A DNA stretch of 64,000 nt from Zygotorulaspora mrakii (GCF_013402915.1 NC_050723.1:372001-436000), one strand, 5' to 3'. Shown: positions 1 through 9,620, counted from the stretch's first letter. Numbers and translations: made by a program. Notes: a model not told the origin generated them from the letters alone.

Positions 1-231
1 GATATGGCAATAGCAGAAGAAGGTTCGGATTTACAAAGATGTCCCCAGTGTCGACTTGTGGTTCAAAGAAGTGAAGGATGTAACAAAATGAAATGCGCTG
101 TTTGCGAAACGTTATTTTGCTATATATGTGGCAGCTTATTAAATCCAGAAGATCCATACGAACATTTTAGAGAGCCATTTTCTTCCTGTTATGGCCGACT
201 TTTTGAAGGAATGCCTGGTGCAAATTCTTAG
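1..231 (+). CDS. ITT1: ITT1, C-terminal end of RBR-type E3 ubiquitin ligase (partial)
   Basis: The frame is open from the first base of the window (GAT ATG GCA), so the gene begins upstream and only the last 76 codons are present. They carry a zinc-binding Cys pattern: CPQC, then SEGCNKMKC, then CAVC and CYICG. This is the RING2/Rcat module of RING-between-RING ligases. The Cys of the GCNKMKC motif matches the position that accepts ubiquitin in this family (as in parkin GGCMHMKC). In S. cerevisiae Itt1 interacts with translation release factors and modulates termination. Synteny supports the name: ITT1 lies next to ERV41 in S. cerevisiae, and ERV41 is two genes downstream here. The ATG at base 4 is internal and should not be taken as the start. 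Confidence 0.85.
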   Translation, partial: DMAIAEEGSDLQRCPQCRLVVQRSEGCNKMKCAVCETLFCYICGSLLNPEDPYEHFREPFSSCYGRLFEGMPGANS

Positions 232-272
232 CAAATTAGATGTATGTATAAAATACTTGATATAATTGACAA

Positions 273-879
273 TCATTTTCCTGTAGTGAGTCTCTCTATA
301 GTGCTTTTGATAACACTTGCGGACCTTTCGAATTCTTCGAGCTTGTGATCTAAATGCTGCTCCTTCAGTTTCATCCATCCCTCAGCTTTGCCAATAACCG
401 CTGCCCCTCTATGGGAGTCTATCACAAAGGCGGATTCCTGCCATAGGTATTGCTTCTAAATATCGTGTTAGTAATTCTGAATGTGATGCAGAAATGAAAT
501 AATATTTGCTTGACTAAAGAACAGAACATACTTGGTACAGTTGATCCAAATCTGCAAGAATGGAATCCACATGTCTTGTGTAATCATCCATGACATTGGC
601 TGACAGCTCATATAGCGAATCCCACTCCATTTTTTCAATATGGCCGCTTTCACTATTGCTTCCTCCATTACTTTCATCTACTGGTTTTGAAGACGTTTCA
701 TGTATCAACTTCGTTGTTTCCTGAATTCGAATTAAAATTTCCTCTTTCATCAGCTGCTTCTTTATGTCGTCTTCCTGGCCCTTCCCTTTATACTCGGCGG
801 CTAAATCACGTAGTGACATACAATTAGACATATTTGCTTGTTCAGGAATTTTCCCACCAGATCTTACTGCTTCTAACAT
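273..879 (-). CDS. GMC2: GMC2-like meiotic synaptonemal-complex protein, two exons
   Basis: Exon 1 is 879-532 and exon 2 is 455-273, joined across a 76-nt intron. The spliced frame encodes 176 residues. The product is mostly helical and charged, with a predicted coiled coil over about residues 35-65 and 85-175, and no membrane segment. I do not recognise a catalytic motif. The name rests on synteny and structure: in S. cerevisiae GMC2 (YLR445W) lies beside ECM7 in this same relative orientation, encodes 188 residues and, to my knowledge, also has an intron. Gmc2 works with Ecm11 to load Zip1 and build the synaptonemal complex in meiosis. A TATA-like TATATATAAA lies about 55 bp upstream on this strand. 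A perfect URS1 (Ume6 site) lies inside exon 1. Methionines at codons 17, 21 and 44 leave the start somewhat open. Confidence 0.72.
456..531 (-). other. GMC2 spliceosomal intron
   Basis: The 5' splice site GTATGT begins at 531, the branch site TACTAAC lies at 473-467, and the 3' site TTTAG ends at 456. Removing these 76 nt extends a frame that otherwise stops after five more codons, adding 60 codons of continuous coding sequence. The boundary falls between codons (phase 0). Confidence 0.9.
794..803 (-). promoter_or_regulatory. Perfect URS1 (Ume6-binding) motif inside GMC2 exon 1
   Basis: Read on the minus strand, the ten bases are TAGCCGCCGA, the consensus for Ume6-dependent repression of early meiotic genes in S. 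cerevisiae. It sits 76 bp downstream of the first GMC2 ATG. It would lie about 45 bp upstream of the codon-44 methionine (ATG at 750) if that were the real start. Confidence 0.55.
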
Positions 880-889
880 TTCTGCACTT

Positions 890-914
890 ATCGATAGTTT
901 GAAAAGCTATCGAT
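890..914. repeat. Inverted repeat just upstream of GMC2
   Basis: The arms ATCGATAG (890-897) and CTATCGAT (907-914) are perfect 8-bp inverted copies around a 9-bp spacer. They lie 11-35 bp upstream of the GMC2 ATG and also downstream of the ERV41 stop. It could be a protein-binding dyad or a 3'-end hairpin for ERV41. Confidence 0.45.
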
Positions 915-983
915 TGTGTTATTACGTACTTTTTATATATATAGAGAACATCTGTATGTACTTTTTAAAACGCGCTGCTTGAA

Positions 984-2073
984 TTAATCCAAAATATTTC
1001 TAGATGGCGAGTCTGTTTGATAGCGCAAAGACCATTTGGGCCCCAGCACAGACACTAAGGCAGTATCTAGGATAATAAAAATCCAAGATGCAATGTACAC
1101 GATAAAAGAAAGAACAGCTACAAGTCTAACAACGAATTGGAAGAAAGATATGCGCTCATCTCTGATAACAATTGACAAAGGTTCAAAATCATACTTAATG
1201 AAGATACCTGGGGCACTGATGCCCCTGGTGCTACCGTGACCATTAAGGGTATAATGGCGCTCACTAACAGCAAACTGATTGGTGTCTACAATTGCTCCCA
1301 GTTTTTCGTAAACAGTAGGTACAATTGATGTGTCATACCTGTAAGCAACCAAAGTGTTTGCATCACTCAATCTAGCTGTGTTATCCAATGGATTGTTAAT
1401 ATAAGGATAAAATACACCGTAGGAGAACTCATTGAAGACGTGTGAAAAATCAACCTCACTTATTGGAGCTTTTTGGCTATCTCGATACCCCATGCCCTTA
1501 GCTGTGATATGCAGTTCTCCAGATACTCTGTTTACTGGTATCGACCCAAATATGTGGCAGCCATCTCCACCAGATAGTTCAGAACTGGGTGTATCTCTAA
1601 ATCGTGCTGGAATTGCTTCACCGAGAATTGTGTCCATGTTAGGAGACACGATTGATTTCATATCATTCAGCTTGGCATGTCCTGGAACGAAAAAGATCAT
1701 GTCTTCAAGAACAAGCTCTTTCGAAACAAGTTTACGGTCGAAAGTCTCGTCTCTGACGTTCACTTGTAACCATTTACATGGAGTTTTCACGGATATATCC
1801 ATGTTTATCTGAAAAGTTTCCCTTACTTCACCGTCAACTCTGTACTGTTGGTCAACATATCCACCAAAATAACTTCCAAATTCAGTCCATGCCATGAACA
1901 AAAGAACAAAATATGTAAATAGTGATCCTAGACCACCCTTTGCTGACTTTTTCTTATAAGTCTCATCCGTTTTGGCTATATGATTCCAACTGTTGTTAGT
2001 ATTCAATTGAAGACAAAATGCGTCAGAGTGCTGGAAACATACGGAATGCATCAAAAGTTTTCAAACCAGCCAT
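984..2073 (-). CDS. ERV41: ERV41, ER-Golgi COPII vesicle cargo-receptor subunit, two exons
   Basis: Exon 1 (2073-2043) encodes MAGLKTFDAF plus one base. Exon 2 (1975-984) continues with PKTDETYKKKS and runs to the stop, giving 340 residues against 352 in S. cerevisiae. The spliced N-terminus matches S. cerevisiae Erv41 almost residue for residue, which fixes the start. Two membrane segments bracket a large lumenal domain: one near residues 25-47 and one near the C-terminus (about 290-318). The conserved GCHIFGSIPVNRVSGE stretch lies in the lumenal part. Erv41 pairs with Erv46 in COPII vesicles and retrieves HDEL-lacking ER residents. It is followed closely by GMC2 and preceded by SMA2, all on the minus strand. 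Confidence 0.96.
1976..2042 (-). other. ERV41 spliceosomal intron near the 5' end
   Basis: This is a 67-nt intron with GTATGT at 2042, TACTAAC at 2001-1995 and the acceptor ATATAG ending at 1976. It interrupts the proline codon at residue 11 (C|CC). S. cerevisiae ERV41 also has its intron close to the start codon. Confidence 0.95.
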
Positions 2074-2240
2074 ATTCACCAGTAATATGACCAGGTTGAA
2101 TGGTTACAGTAATCTTTCTAGGCTGAAGTTATTGCATTGTACACGTAACTTATATTGTTTAAACTGATAGTTTTTTCAAGTCGCGCTATTAGAAAATAAA
2201 AATGTCTAAAAATCTGAACTTATGGAAGGGAAAAGGAAAT

Positions 2241-3323
2241 TCATGCTTCATCCGCGTTGAAACAAGCGCTTTTAGATTCCAATACGGGCTTTTTGGGCTC
2301 TTTCATAGTGTAGTGATTTGCTATGATGATTGTGAAAGGTAATAGGAAGAGTTGGATTGCCAATCTGACACAACTAATCACAAAACCTTTGCCCACATGC
2401 AGTTCTAATAATTCCCATCCCGTGGGTGCTGTGGTACTATTACTTGACGGCTCCAAAGACTTAAGTAGTAGCAAATAAATTATTGTGCAAAATAAAGATA
2501 TTGCTGCGACAGAGACTAGTAAGGAGCACATCAGTTTGAGAATTGCAGGCAATATACACTGCCTTTTAAGAAAGGTCAAAACGACTCCAAATCCCAGCAC
2601 AGCCAGGAAGAAAGAAAAACTGACTATGATTTCTGAAGTTTGCAAAAAAAAGAGCAACTGGTTGAACAACCGAAGACAATGTAATATTTCGACACCTTTA
2701 CTGTACAGAGATGTGTTTGTCTTTTCTTGTGGAGCATCTTCTGGGTTCACGCGAAGAAATGTATTGAAGAAAGCATTATCTCTGGAACGGTCGCCCTTGA
2801 TGAATTTTCTTATCGAGGTCAATGCTAAGTGGTAGCTTATGACCAACGAGTCACCTAAAATCTCTGTGTCATTGACGTGTAATGGTGAAATATTGCCGAG
2901 TTGAATTCCGACATCTCTGACCAGTACTGTAATTACATCCATACCATTACCGCCATTTCGAACGCAATACATTTTCTTCCCATCAGTTTTTTTACAATAG
3001 CTGAAATAGTTCACCTTGTAAATGTTCTCTGCGTTGAACGTATTAACTAGATTTTCGTCATCGTACATGCTCGAATCGGCTAGATCGCTCGACCATCCCA
3101 AATCTATGGCCAAATAAGATATTAATTTCAAAAGCTCTTTGATACTGCCAATCAATTCTCTAGTCATTTTTGAACCACCAACAACGGTGAAGCTGAATTG
3201 CTCTGCACATGTTGGCACCCCCGGAGAAAGCGCACACGAGAAGCTTGGAACATAGAGTGAGAACTGCAATAGAGTAAACCCGCATAAAATCAGCCAAACA
3301 ATTAATCTCTTGAAAATCAACAT
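2241..3323 (-). CDS. SMA2: SMA2-like meiosis-specific prospore membrane protein
   Basis: Encodes 360 residues (S. cerevisiae Sma2 has 369). Four hydrophobic segments are visible: an N-terminal one at about residues 9-28, which may act as signal anchor, and three in the C-terminal third at about 231-252, 262-288 and 317-340. The region between is a soluble, probably lumenal domain with several cysteines and N-glycosylation sequons (NDT, NTS, NST). In S. cerevisiae Sma2 is needed for prospore membrane assembly during sporulation and is induced by Ndt80. A matching Ndt80 site lies about 115 bp upstream here. Position between ERV41 and the ORC1 neighbourhood matches S. cerevisiae order. The name relies on synteny, length and topology more than on motifs. 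Confidence 0.85.
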   Translation of the reverse strand: MLIFKRLIVWLILCGFTLLQFSLYVPSFSCALSPGVPTCAEQFSFTVVGGSKMTRELIGSIKELLKLISYLAIDLGWSSDLADSSMYDDENLVNTFNAENIYKVNYFSYCKKTDGKKMYCVRNGGNGMDVITVLVRDVGIQLGNISPLHVNDTEILGDSLVISYHLALTSIRKFIKGDRSRDNAFFNTFLRVNPEDAPQEKTNTSLYSKGVEILHCLRLFNQLLFFLQTSEIIVSFSFFLAVLGFGVVLTFLKRQCILPAILKLMCSLLVSVAAISLFCTIIYLLLLKSLEPSSNSTTAPTGWELLELHVGKGFVISCVRLAIQLFLLPFTIIIANHYTMKEPKKPVLESKSACFNADEA

Positions 3324-3436
3324 GGTTGCCTTGGCTCCTCGGTTGACTCAATAGTAAACCTTGCTTTATTATACAAATTTTTGTATAGTTTGATTTCATG
3401 CGTCACAATAATGAAATTGAATAAACGCCTGGCGAC

Positions 3437-3445
3437 GTCACAAAA
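3437..3445 (+). promoter_or_regulatory. Middle sporulation element (Ndt80 site) upstream of SMA2
   Basis: GTCACAAAA matches the MSE consensus GNCRCAAAW and lies 114-122 bp upstream of the SMA2 ATG. A second, one-mismatch copy (GTCACAATA) lies at 3402-3410. Two copies in a 167-bp intergenic space agree with mid-sporulation expression of SMA2 in S. cerevisiae. Confidence 0.6.
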
Positions 3446-3490
3446 AAATAGTATACAAACAAAACAAACTACAAATACATAAAGGAAACT

Positions 3491-4729
3491 TCAGAAGTAC
3501 ATAGTTGAGGAAGGTTTTACAGGCCCTTGATAAGACAAGTTGCTATCGTGTGTTGAAATGTGAGAGATATCTTGCATTTCATGCACTTCCATATGATCTA
3601 TGCTTCGCGACGAAGTCCTGGACATAGCAGTATTATCACTATGTTTAATGTTTCTCGGGAGCAATCCAGTAAAATTCGAAATCTGATCATCACAAGTTGT
3701 TAATACACCTGCTTCATATCCTAGTATGTTATCTCGGGTTTCGTCATTATAAGGTCCACTGACGTTAGTAACACACCATTCTAAGCCTGACCAAATGATG
3801 GTTAAGAGAAGAGTAAAGAAGGTAAAAAACCACAGGCACACAAACCAGGGCTGTCCTATAGTAAGGGAAAAGCCGAGTAAATTTAGCTCGTTATTTATTC
3901 TTTTTCGCAGGCTATATGTAATCCAAGTCAAATTGATGACGCCAATAAGTCCACAAATGAAAGAAACAGCTGATAACAATGACAACGTATGCGTTAATAT
4001 TCGCTCTTTGAGTGGATTAATAGATCTCCCTTTGATATTGTAGTACCACAATGTTAATCCAAAAATTACTACTTGAAACATAATGGTGACACAAAGTAAT
4101 TCAACGGAGCTTGCTTTTCTCCCATGCAGACTACTCATATAAGTGCTGTAATCTGATGCCAGTCCTATTGCTGAGTTCAATTCCTGCTCATATGCATAGT
4201 CCAAAACAATGTTCAGCGATAGCTGAGCTAGAATTTCACGATAGTTGAAAACATATCCAGGACCTGACGTTTGACAATATTGCTCGGTCGAATTTTTGGC
4301 GTTTGGTGCAGTTTGGGTTGAATTCGTCGATTGGGCCACCTCATTCGATATCAACTTTACGCTACATGTTCCGTAGAGTGTGAATGAGATAAACTGAGGA
4401 AGGTCCTGCGTCTTTTTTGCAGTATATTCTGTCAATATCATGATTTCTGATGTAGTGAGACCAACTCCACTGTTGACGTTCGTTGATCCAAATACTTCGA
4501 CTGCTGTTTTCAATTCCTCAAACAGTCCCTGTGTGATGTCTGAAGAGCGTGTATTGAACATTGCCAAACACATGCGATTGGGCATCGATAATGGACCCAA
4601 AATCAAAATTAAGCCAAACGTGATGGCCAGTACTGTCGATGTCAATCTGATCCATAAAGCGAGTGTATCAAATACGCTGAGATTTCTAAATGGCCTTGAT
4701 AATGCCTTGTACATCCTGCTAGATCGCAT
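3491..4729 (-). CDS. ECM7: ECM7-like four-span plasma-membrane protein (claudin/PMP22-like)
   Basis: Encodes 412 residues. There is one hydrophobic segment near residues 30-52, a long extracellular loop with N-glycosylation sequons and cysteines, then three membrane segments at about 207-228, 249-270 and 293-317, and a Ser/Thr-rich cytoplasmic tail. This one-plus-three topology is that of Ecm7, a member of the PMP22/claudin superfamily that contributes to the Cch1-Mid1 high-affinity calcium uptake system in S. cerevisiae. The gene is divergent from ORC1, just as ECM7 is divergent from the ORC1 paralogue SIR3 in S. cerevisiae. The start is an ATG; a second in-frame ATG at codon 6 is also possible. 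Confidence 0.85.
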   Translation of the reverse strand: MRSSRMYKALSRPFRNLSVFDTLALWIRLTSTVLAITFGLILILGPLSMPNRMCLAMFNTRSSDITQGLFEELKTAVEVFGSTNVNSGVGLTTSEIMILTEYTAKKTQDLPQFISFTLYGTCSVKLISNEVAQSTNSTQTAPNAKNSTEQYCQTSGPGYVFNYREILAQLSLNIVLDYAYEQELNSAIGLASDYSTYMSSLHGRKASSVELLCVTIMFQVVIFGLTLWYYNIKGRSINPLKERILTHTLSLLSAVSFICGLIGVINLTWITYSLRKRINNELNLLGFSLTIGQPWFVCLWFFTFFTLLLTIIWSGLEWCVTNVSGPYNDETRDNILGYEAGVLTTCDDQISNFTGLLPRNIKHSDNTAMSRTSSRSIDHMEVHEMQDISHISTHDSNLSYQGPVKPSSTMYF

Positions 4730-5073
4730 TATTCTGCAAGCAAAAGGACTCGCTCAATAAGAACGTAATAGCTAAGATCCATTCAAAGTTTTCGATAACT
4801 TGCTGTGCCTTTACACAGAGATCTGCTCTGGAATACTTTCTATATTGCATGGTCTGTTTTTATTGTTATTATGTTAACGCAGTTTAAAGACGCATAACAA
4901 AGGTCTAAAGAAAATCATAAACACGTAAAAAAGCAAATTGATTCAAACAAAAGACGTTCGCGAAATAAATCATAGAACGTTCGCAGCAGACTATATTAGT
5001 TTCAATACATCATAATTGAATATATCTTCTGAGTCCTTTTATTGATTCCAGATAATTGCAAACTACTGCTAAG
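4730..5073. other. ECM7-ORC1 divergent intergenic region
   Basis: AT-rich shared promoter space of 344 bp. I see no RNA gene and no clear consensus site. Confidence 0.6.
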
Positions 5074-8061
5074 ATGGCAAAAACCTTGAAGGATCTGCAT
5101 GGCTGGGAAGTAATCACAACAGATGAAAATGGTAATATTATCAATCAAAATGGTGGTAGAAGATCTCGTAAACGAGGCTCTGCTGAATTAACGTTTTTGC
5201 TACAAATTTCAGATGGTACAAAAATTGGCAGAGGTGATACTGTTATCATGAATGACGCGCAAACAAACACGTATTCAGTATACTTAATTCATGAGATACG
5301 ACTCAATACTTTGAATAATGTGGTTGAACTATGGGCATTTTCATATTTGCGGTGGTTTGAGTTGAAACCATTATTATATTATGCAAAATTTGAACCAGAA
5401 TTGGCTAAAGAATCCCATCCATTGGATTTCTATAAGGAGAAATTTCTGAGTGATGTTGATAAAGACGAGATATATCTTACTGCTGAAATTTCCGAAATAT
5501 GGCTGAACGATTTTGTTGCAGTAGCTAACATCATGGACTACTCACAATGGGAATCAATGTCTAGAGAGAAAGTACCGGATAAAGACTTTTACGTGCGATA
5601 CATGTGCGAACCAACGGCAGATAATTTTGTACCAATAGATATTACAAATGAGAGGAGAGTTTTGCTCAAATATGATCCAAAAGAGTACGAAGAACACTTG
5701 AAGAAAATATCAGTTCCAACAACAACGTCACACAGTCGTTCAGCGAAGTTGAAAAAGCCGGTCTTCAAAGGAGAACCTACCGACAAAACGTCTCGCAAAG
5801 CAAGTGTCAGAGATATCAAAATCGAGTTCGATACGGATAATGAGTCAGGATCCAAAGGCGAATCTGATTCGAGTTCAGAAACACGAGAGGAATCAGACGA
5901 AGATGTCATTGTTCATAAAGGAAGAACACGAGGCAAAAAATTGCAGAGCAAAAGTGAAGATGGAATAGGAAGTGGGGGGCGAACTCAAAGTAATGATTAT
6001 GTGAGTGGAGATCTTACAGACACTGAAAGCGAGTCATCATCATCGCCTCCTTCCGACGCTTATTCCGATGCCCAAGATACCTTTCGATCGAGCCCAATCA
6101 AATCTTCTGCTCGGATAGCTAACGTGCCGACAAAAAACACAAGTCCAGTTTCAGAATCGCCTGGAAATGATACAAGTGATAGTGCAAGTGAAGAAGAGAT
6201 TCACGAACTACGGGAAGAAATAAATGAAGAGGAAAATGGAGACGGCCAGTCTCATATTTCTAATGAAAGCTCAGAGGAGGATGATATTGTTGATTCGGAA
6301 CAAGAAATTGACGAAGAAATCGAAAGCAAGCCTAAACGGCACAGACTAAAAAGATCAAGGGAGCTTAAGGAAAAAAAGGCTCGTAAGGTTCTCAAATCAT
6401 CTACACCCTCATCTAAGGCAGGCAATGGTAGCTCCTTAGTTCGCAAGTTTACAAAGAAAAATATCGCTAGGGCCAAAAAGAAATATACGCCATTTTCGAA
6501 AAGATTCGGTTCAATCAATGATATTCCAGATTTAACTGAACTTGCTGAATTCAATCAATCCTCTAATGATATAGATGTTGCAGCCCTAGAGAACAAGCTT
6601 CGATCTTCCGAAGAGACACAAATAGTGGAAACAATATTTTCCAAGATTAAGAAACAATTGTACTCTTCTCACAATAAAGATGAAATTTTGAAATCGGGAA
6701 GCTTTCAAGATTACTTACCGGCAAGAGAAAACGAGTTTGCTTCCATATATTTGAGTTTATACAGTGCAATTGAAAGTGGTTCTGCCACAACAGTATATAT
6801 TGCAGGCACACCAGGCGTAGGCAAAACTCTAACAGTGAGAGAGGTGATCAAAGAGCTGCAAAGATCGTCAGATCAAAAGGAATTACCGCTGTTTCAGTAC
6901 GTTGAGATTAATGGATTGAAGATGGTGAAACCTACTGATAGTTATGAAGTTTTATGGAACAAGATTATGGGTGAAAGTCTTACATGGGGCGCGGCAATGG
7001 AATCCTTAGAATTCTTTTTCAAAAAGGTGCCTAAAAACAAAAAAAGGCCAGTTGTAGTATTACTGGATGAATTGGATGCTCTTGTAACTAAAACGCAGGA
7101 TATAATGTACAATTTTTTCAATTGGACAACTTATGAAAATGCTAAATTAGTCGTCATAGCAGTTGCTAACACGATGGACTTACCTGAGCGTCAATTGGGT
7201 ACAAAAGTTTCTTCAAGGATTGGTTTTACAAGAATTATGTTCACCGGCTACGACTATGAATCATTGAAGGAAATTATTCATTTTCGCTTGAAGGGGTTAA
7301 ATAACTCTTTCTTTTACGAGAATACCAAAACGGGTACAGCATACATTATTGATTCTGATGATGAAAAAGATAATGAGTTACCACCTTATATTAAAAAAGT
7401 TCAATTGACAATGAGTGATGATGCTATAGAAATAGCATCCAGGAAGGTAGCTAGTGTGAGCGGTGATGCAAGAAGAGCGTTGAAAGTGTGTAAAAGAGCT
7501 GCTGAAATTGCTGAGCAACATTATATGGCAAGATATGGTTATTCATATGATGGAAAAACATTGGAAAAACATTATGACACTTCGGAAAGCACGGATGAGG
7601 AAGATGCGAATGATAGTGAAAGAATACAAACAGTTCATATATCACATATTATGAAAGCTTTGAATGAAACAATCAACTCGCAAACGACAAGATTTATTAG
7701 TAAACTATCGTTTACTGGCAAGCTGTTTTTGTTTGCACTTTTGAACTTGATGAAAAAAAGTGGCCTACAGGAGCAACGATTAGGCGACATTATTGATGAA
7801 ATAAAATCATTGATTGAAATGAATGCAAAGAATAGATTTGTTCTTGAAATAAGTAATACATTATTCCAAAAGGATACGTTATTAACTACCGAACAATTAA
7901 GAATTGTTTCATGGGATTTTGTAATCAATCAATTGATCGATGCAGGAATTATAATCAAACAAAGTCTCAAAAACGAAAAAATTAGCTGCGTCAAATTATG
8001 TATATCCGCTGAAGATGTCAAGAAAGCATTAGAATTAGATGATGAGCTGAAGAATTTATAA
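5074..8061 (+). CDS. ORC1: ORC1, largest subunit of the origin recognition complex
   Basis: Encodes 995 residues from ATG 5074 (MAKTLKDLHGWE), identical in its first eight residues to S. cerevisiae Orc1. The upstream in-frame ATG at 5056 would add six residues and is less likely, because the conserved second-residue alanine is the N-acetylated one in Orc1/Sir3. An N-terminal BAH domain (about 45-190) is followed by an acidic, disordered linker (about 250-440) and a basic patch (FTKKNIARAKKKYTPFSKRF). The AAA+ ATPase has Walker A GTPGVGKT at 578-585 and Walker B LLDELD with Asp665-Glu666, then a C-terminal winged-helix region. The active Walker motifs make this ORC1 and not a SIR3. No SIR3 copy is present, so this single gene stands for both. 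ORC1 binds origins and loads MCM with Cdc6. Confidence 0.98.
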   Translation: MAKTLKDLHGWEVITTDENGNIINQNGGRRSRKRGSAELTFLLQISDGTKIGRGDTVIMNDAQTNTYSVYLIHEIRLNTLNNVVELWAFSYLRWFELKPLLYYAKFEPELAKESHPLDFYKEKFLSDVDKDEIYLTAEISEIWLNDFVAVANIMDYSQWESMSREKVPDKDFYVRYMCEPTADNFVPIDITNERRVLLKYDPKEYEEHLKKISVPTTTSHSRSAKLKKPVFKGEPTDKTSRKASVRDIKIEFDTDNESGSKGESDSSSETREESDEDVIVHKGRTRGKKLQSKSEDGIGSGGRTQSNDYVSGDLTDTESESSSSPPSDAYSDAQDTFRSSPIKSSARIANVPTKNTSPVSESPGNDTSDSASEEEIHELREEINEEENGDGQSHISNESSEEDDIVDSEQEIDEEIESKPKRHRLKRSRELKEKKARKVLKSSTPSSKAGNGSSLVRKFTKKNIARAKKKYTPFSKRFGSINDIPDLTELAEFNQSSNDIDVAALENKLRSSEETQIVETIFSKIKKQLYSSHNKDEILKSGSFQDYLPARENEFASIYLSLYSAIESGSATTVYIAGTPGVGKTLTVREVIKELQRSSDQKELPLFQYVEINGLKMVKPTDSYEVLWNKIMGESLTWGAAMESLEFFFKKVPKNKKRPVVVLLDELDALVTKTQDIMYNFFNWTTYENAKLVVIAVANTMDLPERQLGTKVSSRIGFTRIMFTGYDYESLKEIIHFRLKGLNNSFFYENTKTGTAYIIDSDDEKDNELPPYIKKVQLTMSDDAIEIASRKVASVSGDARRALKVCKRAAEIAEQHYMARYGYSYDGKTLEKHYDTSESTDEEDANDSERIQTVHISHIMKALNETINSQTTRFISKLSFTGKLFLFALLNLMKKSGLQEQRLGDIIDEIKSLIEMNAKNRFVLEISNTLFQKDTLLTTEQLRIVSWDFVINQLIDAGIIIKQSLKNEKISCVKLCISAEDVKKALELDDELKNL

Positions 8062-8169
8062 TAGGTTCTCCGAAAATCTATTTTATCAGTCTCCACTAAT
8101 AATAATTTGGTTTATGCTTTGTACACGTACTTAAATACGCATATGTATATATTTAAATTGCATTGACCG

Positions 8170-8964
8170 CTATTGCGTATATGTAGGGCTTTTTCTTCGG
8201 CTTTCTGTGGTAACATTTGTGTTTGAATTTTTTATATTATCGGTCTTATCCTGATCTCTTTTGGCAGTACCTAATGTTTTATAAATCAATAGCGGATCCC
8301 CAACCTCGTTAATCTCTTGTATGGTTAATGTAAGGCTGAAGATTTTTGCCAGCGCGACTTTAAAAATCTTTTGAACATTAATTGACTTTGCAGTAGAGCA
8401 AAAAATAAGTGGTGCATCCATTACCTGAGCATATTCCATACTCGTTCGCGACATTTGTTCTTGATAATCCGGATCTAGATCTACAAATAGATCATATTTA
8501 GTGCCTACTAGTATAGGGATAGCAGTATCGTTCAAACCATGCGCCTGTCTGAACCATTCTTTTATTGAGCTTAAAGTTTCGGCTCTTGTCAAGTCGAATA
8601 GAAAAATAATTGCCGAGGAGCCTAGAGAAGCAATAGGTAGCATATTTATAAATTCTCTTTGACCACCTAAGTCCATCAATGAAAAAACGATATCTGTAGA
8701 TCTTACACTTACTTTTCTTTTCAGGAAATTCACCCCAAGCGTTTGTGTGTATTCTTCATCAAAGACATTCTGAACATATTTCACCATTAATGAAGTTTTA
8801 CCGACTTGTGCATCACCAACGAGCCCTATCTGTACTTCTACCTGATTCTTGGGCCTCATGTTTACATTCATATTAAGATTAACAAATGGTCTTTCTTCTT
8901 CCTGTGTGGCTGCTTGATCACTGAAAGACCTCGATCTCGATCTCGTTCTGTACTCCTGAGACAT
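8170..8964 (-). CDS. TEM1: TEM1, Ras-like GTPase of the mitotic exit network
   Basis: Encodes 264 residues (S. cerevisiae 245). The G motifs are intact: P-loop GDAQVGKTS at 50-58, DLGGQ at 98-102 (the unusual switch II of the Tem1/Spg1 group), and GTKYD at 154-158. The core is nearly identical to S. cerevisiae Tem1. The N-terminal 40 residues are Arg/Ser-rich and differ, and the C-terminus is Asn/Thr-rich without a CAAX box. Tem1 at the spindle pole body switches on Cdc15 at anaphase to release Cdc14. It is convergent with ORC1 (108 bp between stops). Confidence 0.97.
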   Translation of the reverse strand: MSQEYRTRSRSRSFSDQAATQEEERPFVNLNMNVNMRPKNQVEVQIGLVGDAQVGKTSLMVKYVQNVFDEEYTQTLGVNFLKRKVSVRSTDIVFSLMDLGGQREFINMLPIASLGSSAIIFLFDLTRAETLSSIKEWFRQAHGLNDTAIPILVGTKYDLFVDLDPDYQEQMSRTSMEYAQVMDAPLIFCSTAKSINVQKIFKVALAKIFSLTLTIQEINEVGDPLLIYKTLGTAKRDQDKTDNIKNSNTNVTTESRRKSPTYTQ

Positions 8965-9610
8965 GGTGTAAATTTATGCGGCTATGGCGGTTTACCGCAG
9001 CACACTTTCACCTTTTCAACTGCTATCGGTTCGTTGTGTTTCGCGATCTGTAGACAATTGAATATGGGGACCCCATAACATGCCTTGATTGGGAGTAAAT
9101 CGGTGAATTTCTGATGGTCACGTGATATCAAACCCATCTCGTTCACGTCTCAAACTGTCGCAGTTTGACGCTTGAATAAACGGGCAATCGGGGAAAACAT
9201 TGCCTCTTGGCACATTGGTACCTCCTTCAGCGAAGGCAAGAAGCCACTGCCTCTTTGTCCCTCCTTTGTCCAGCAAGCACCCTGACACAAAGGACTGGTA
9301 ACCTGGAAACTGGCACGTTCCCGAGAAGCGAGCAGCGAGACCTTGACGAGTGGCTGCTCCCAACGCACTGACTCACTTAACATTTATACTGTTCCATATT
9401 CGGCTCCATATCCGGCCGGCGAATGTTCATTCTTACCCATAACCGACAGACTTGTATCATCCAAGCAGAGCGCAATGCCGGCCGAGCAGTGCCCCGTTCG
9501 CCTGATCCAGGCTCCTTCACCTCTGCAACCTGCAATTTTCGAGAGTGAGCGACAGTTTCCAACTGAGAACCTAGGATCTGTGTGTTTCGTGCTGTCTTTT
9601 ATAGTTTTTT

Positions 9611-9620
9611 TAGCCGCCGA
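9611..9620 (+). promoter_or_regulatory. Perfect URS1 motif, copy 1
   Basis: TAGCCGCCGA, the full ten-base Ume6 consensus, in the GC-rich TEM1-RPS1 gap. It lies 647 bp upstream of TEM1 and 954 bp upstream of RPS1. Confidence 0.5.

Noticed and set aside
9117..9124. GTCACGTG as centromere element CDEI
   Set aside because: It fits RTCACRTG, but no AT-rich 80-90-bp CDEII or CDEIII (TTCCGAA core) follows; more likely a Cbf1 or bHLH box.
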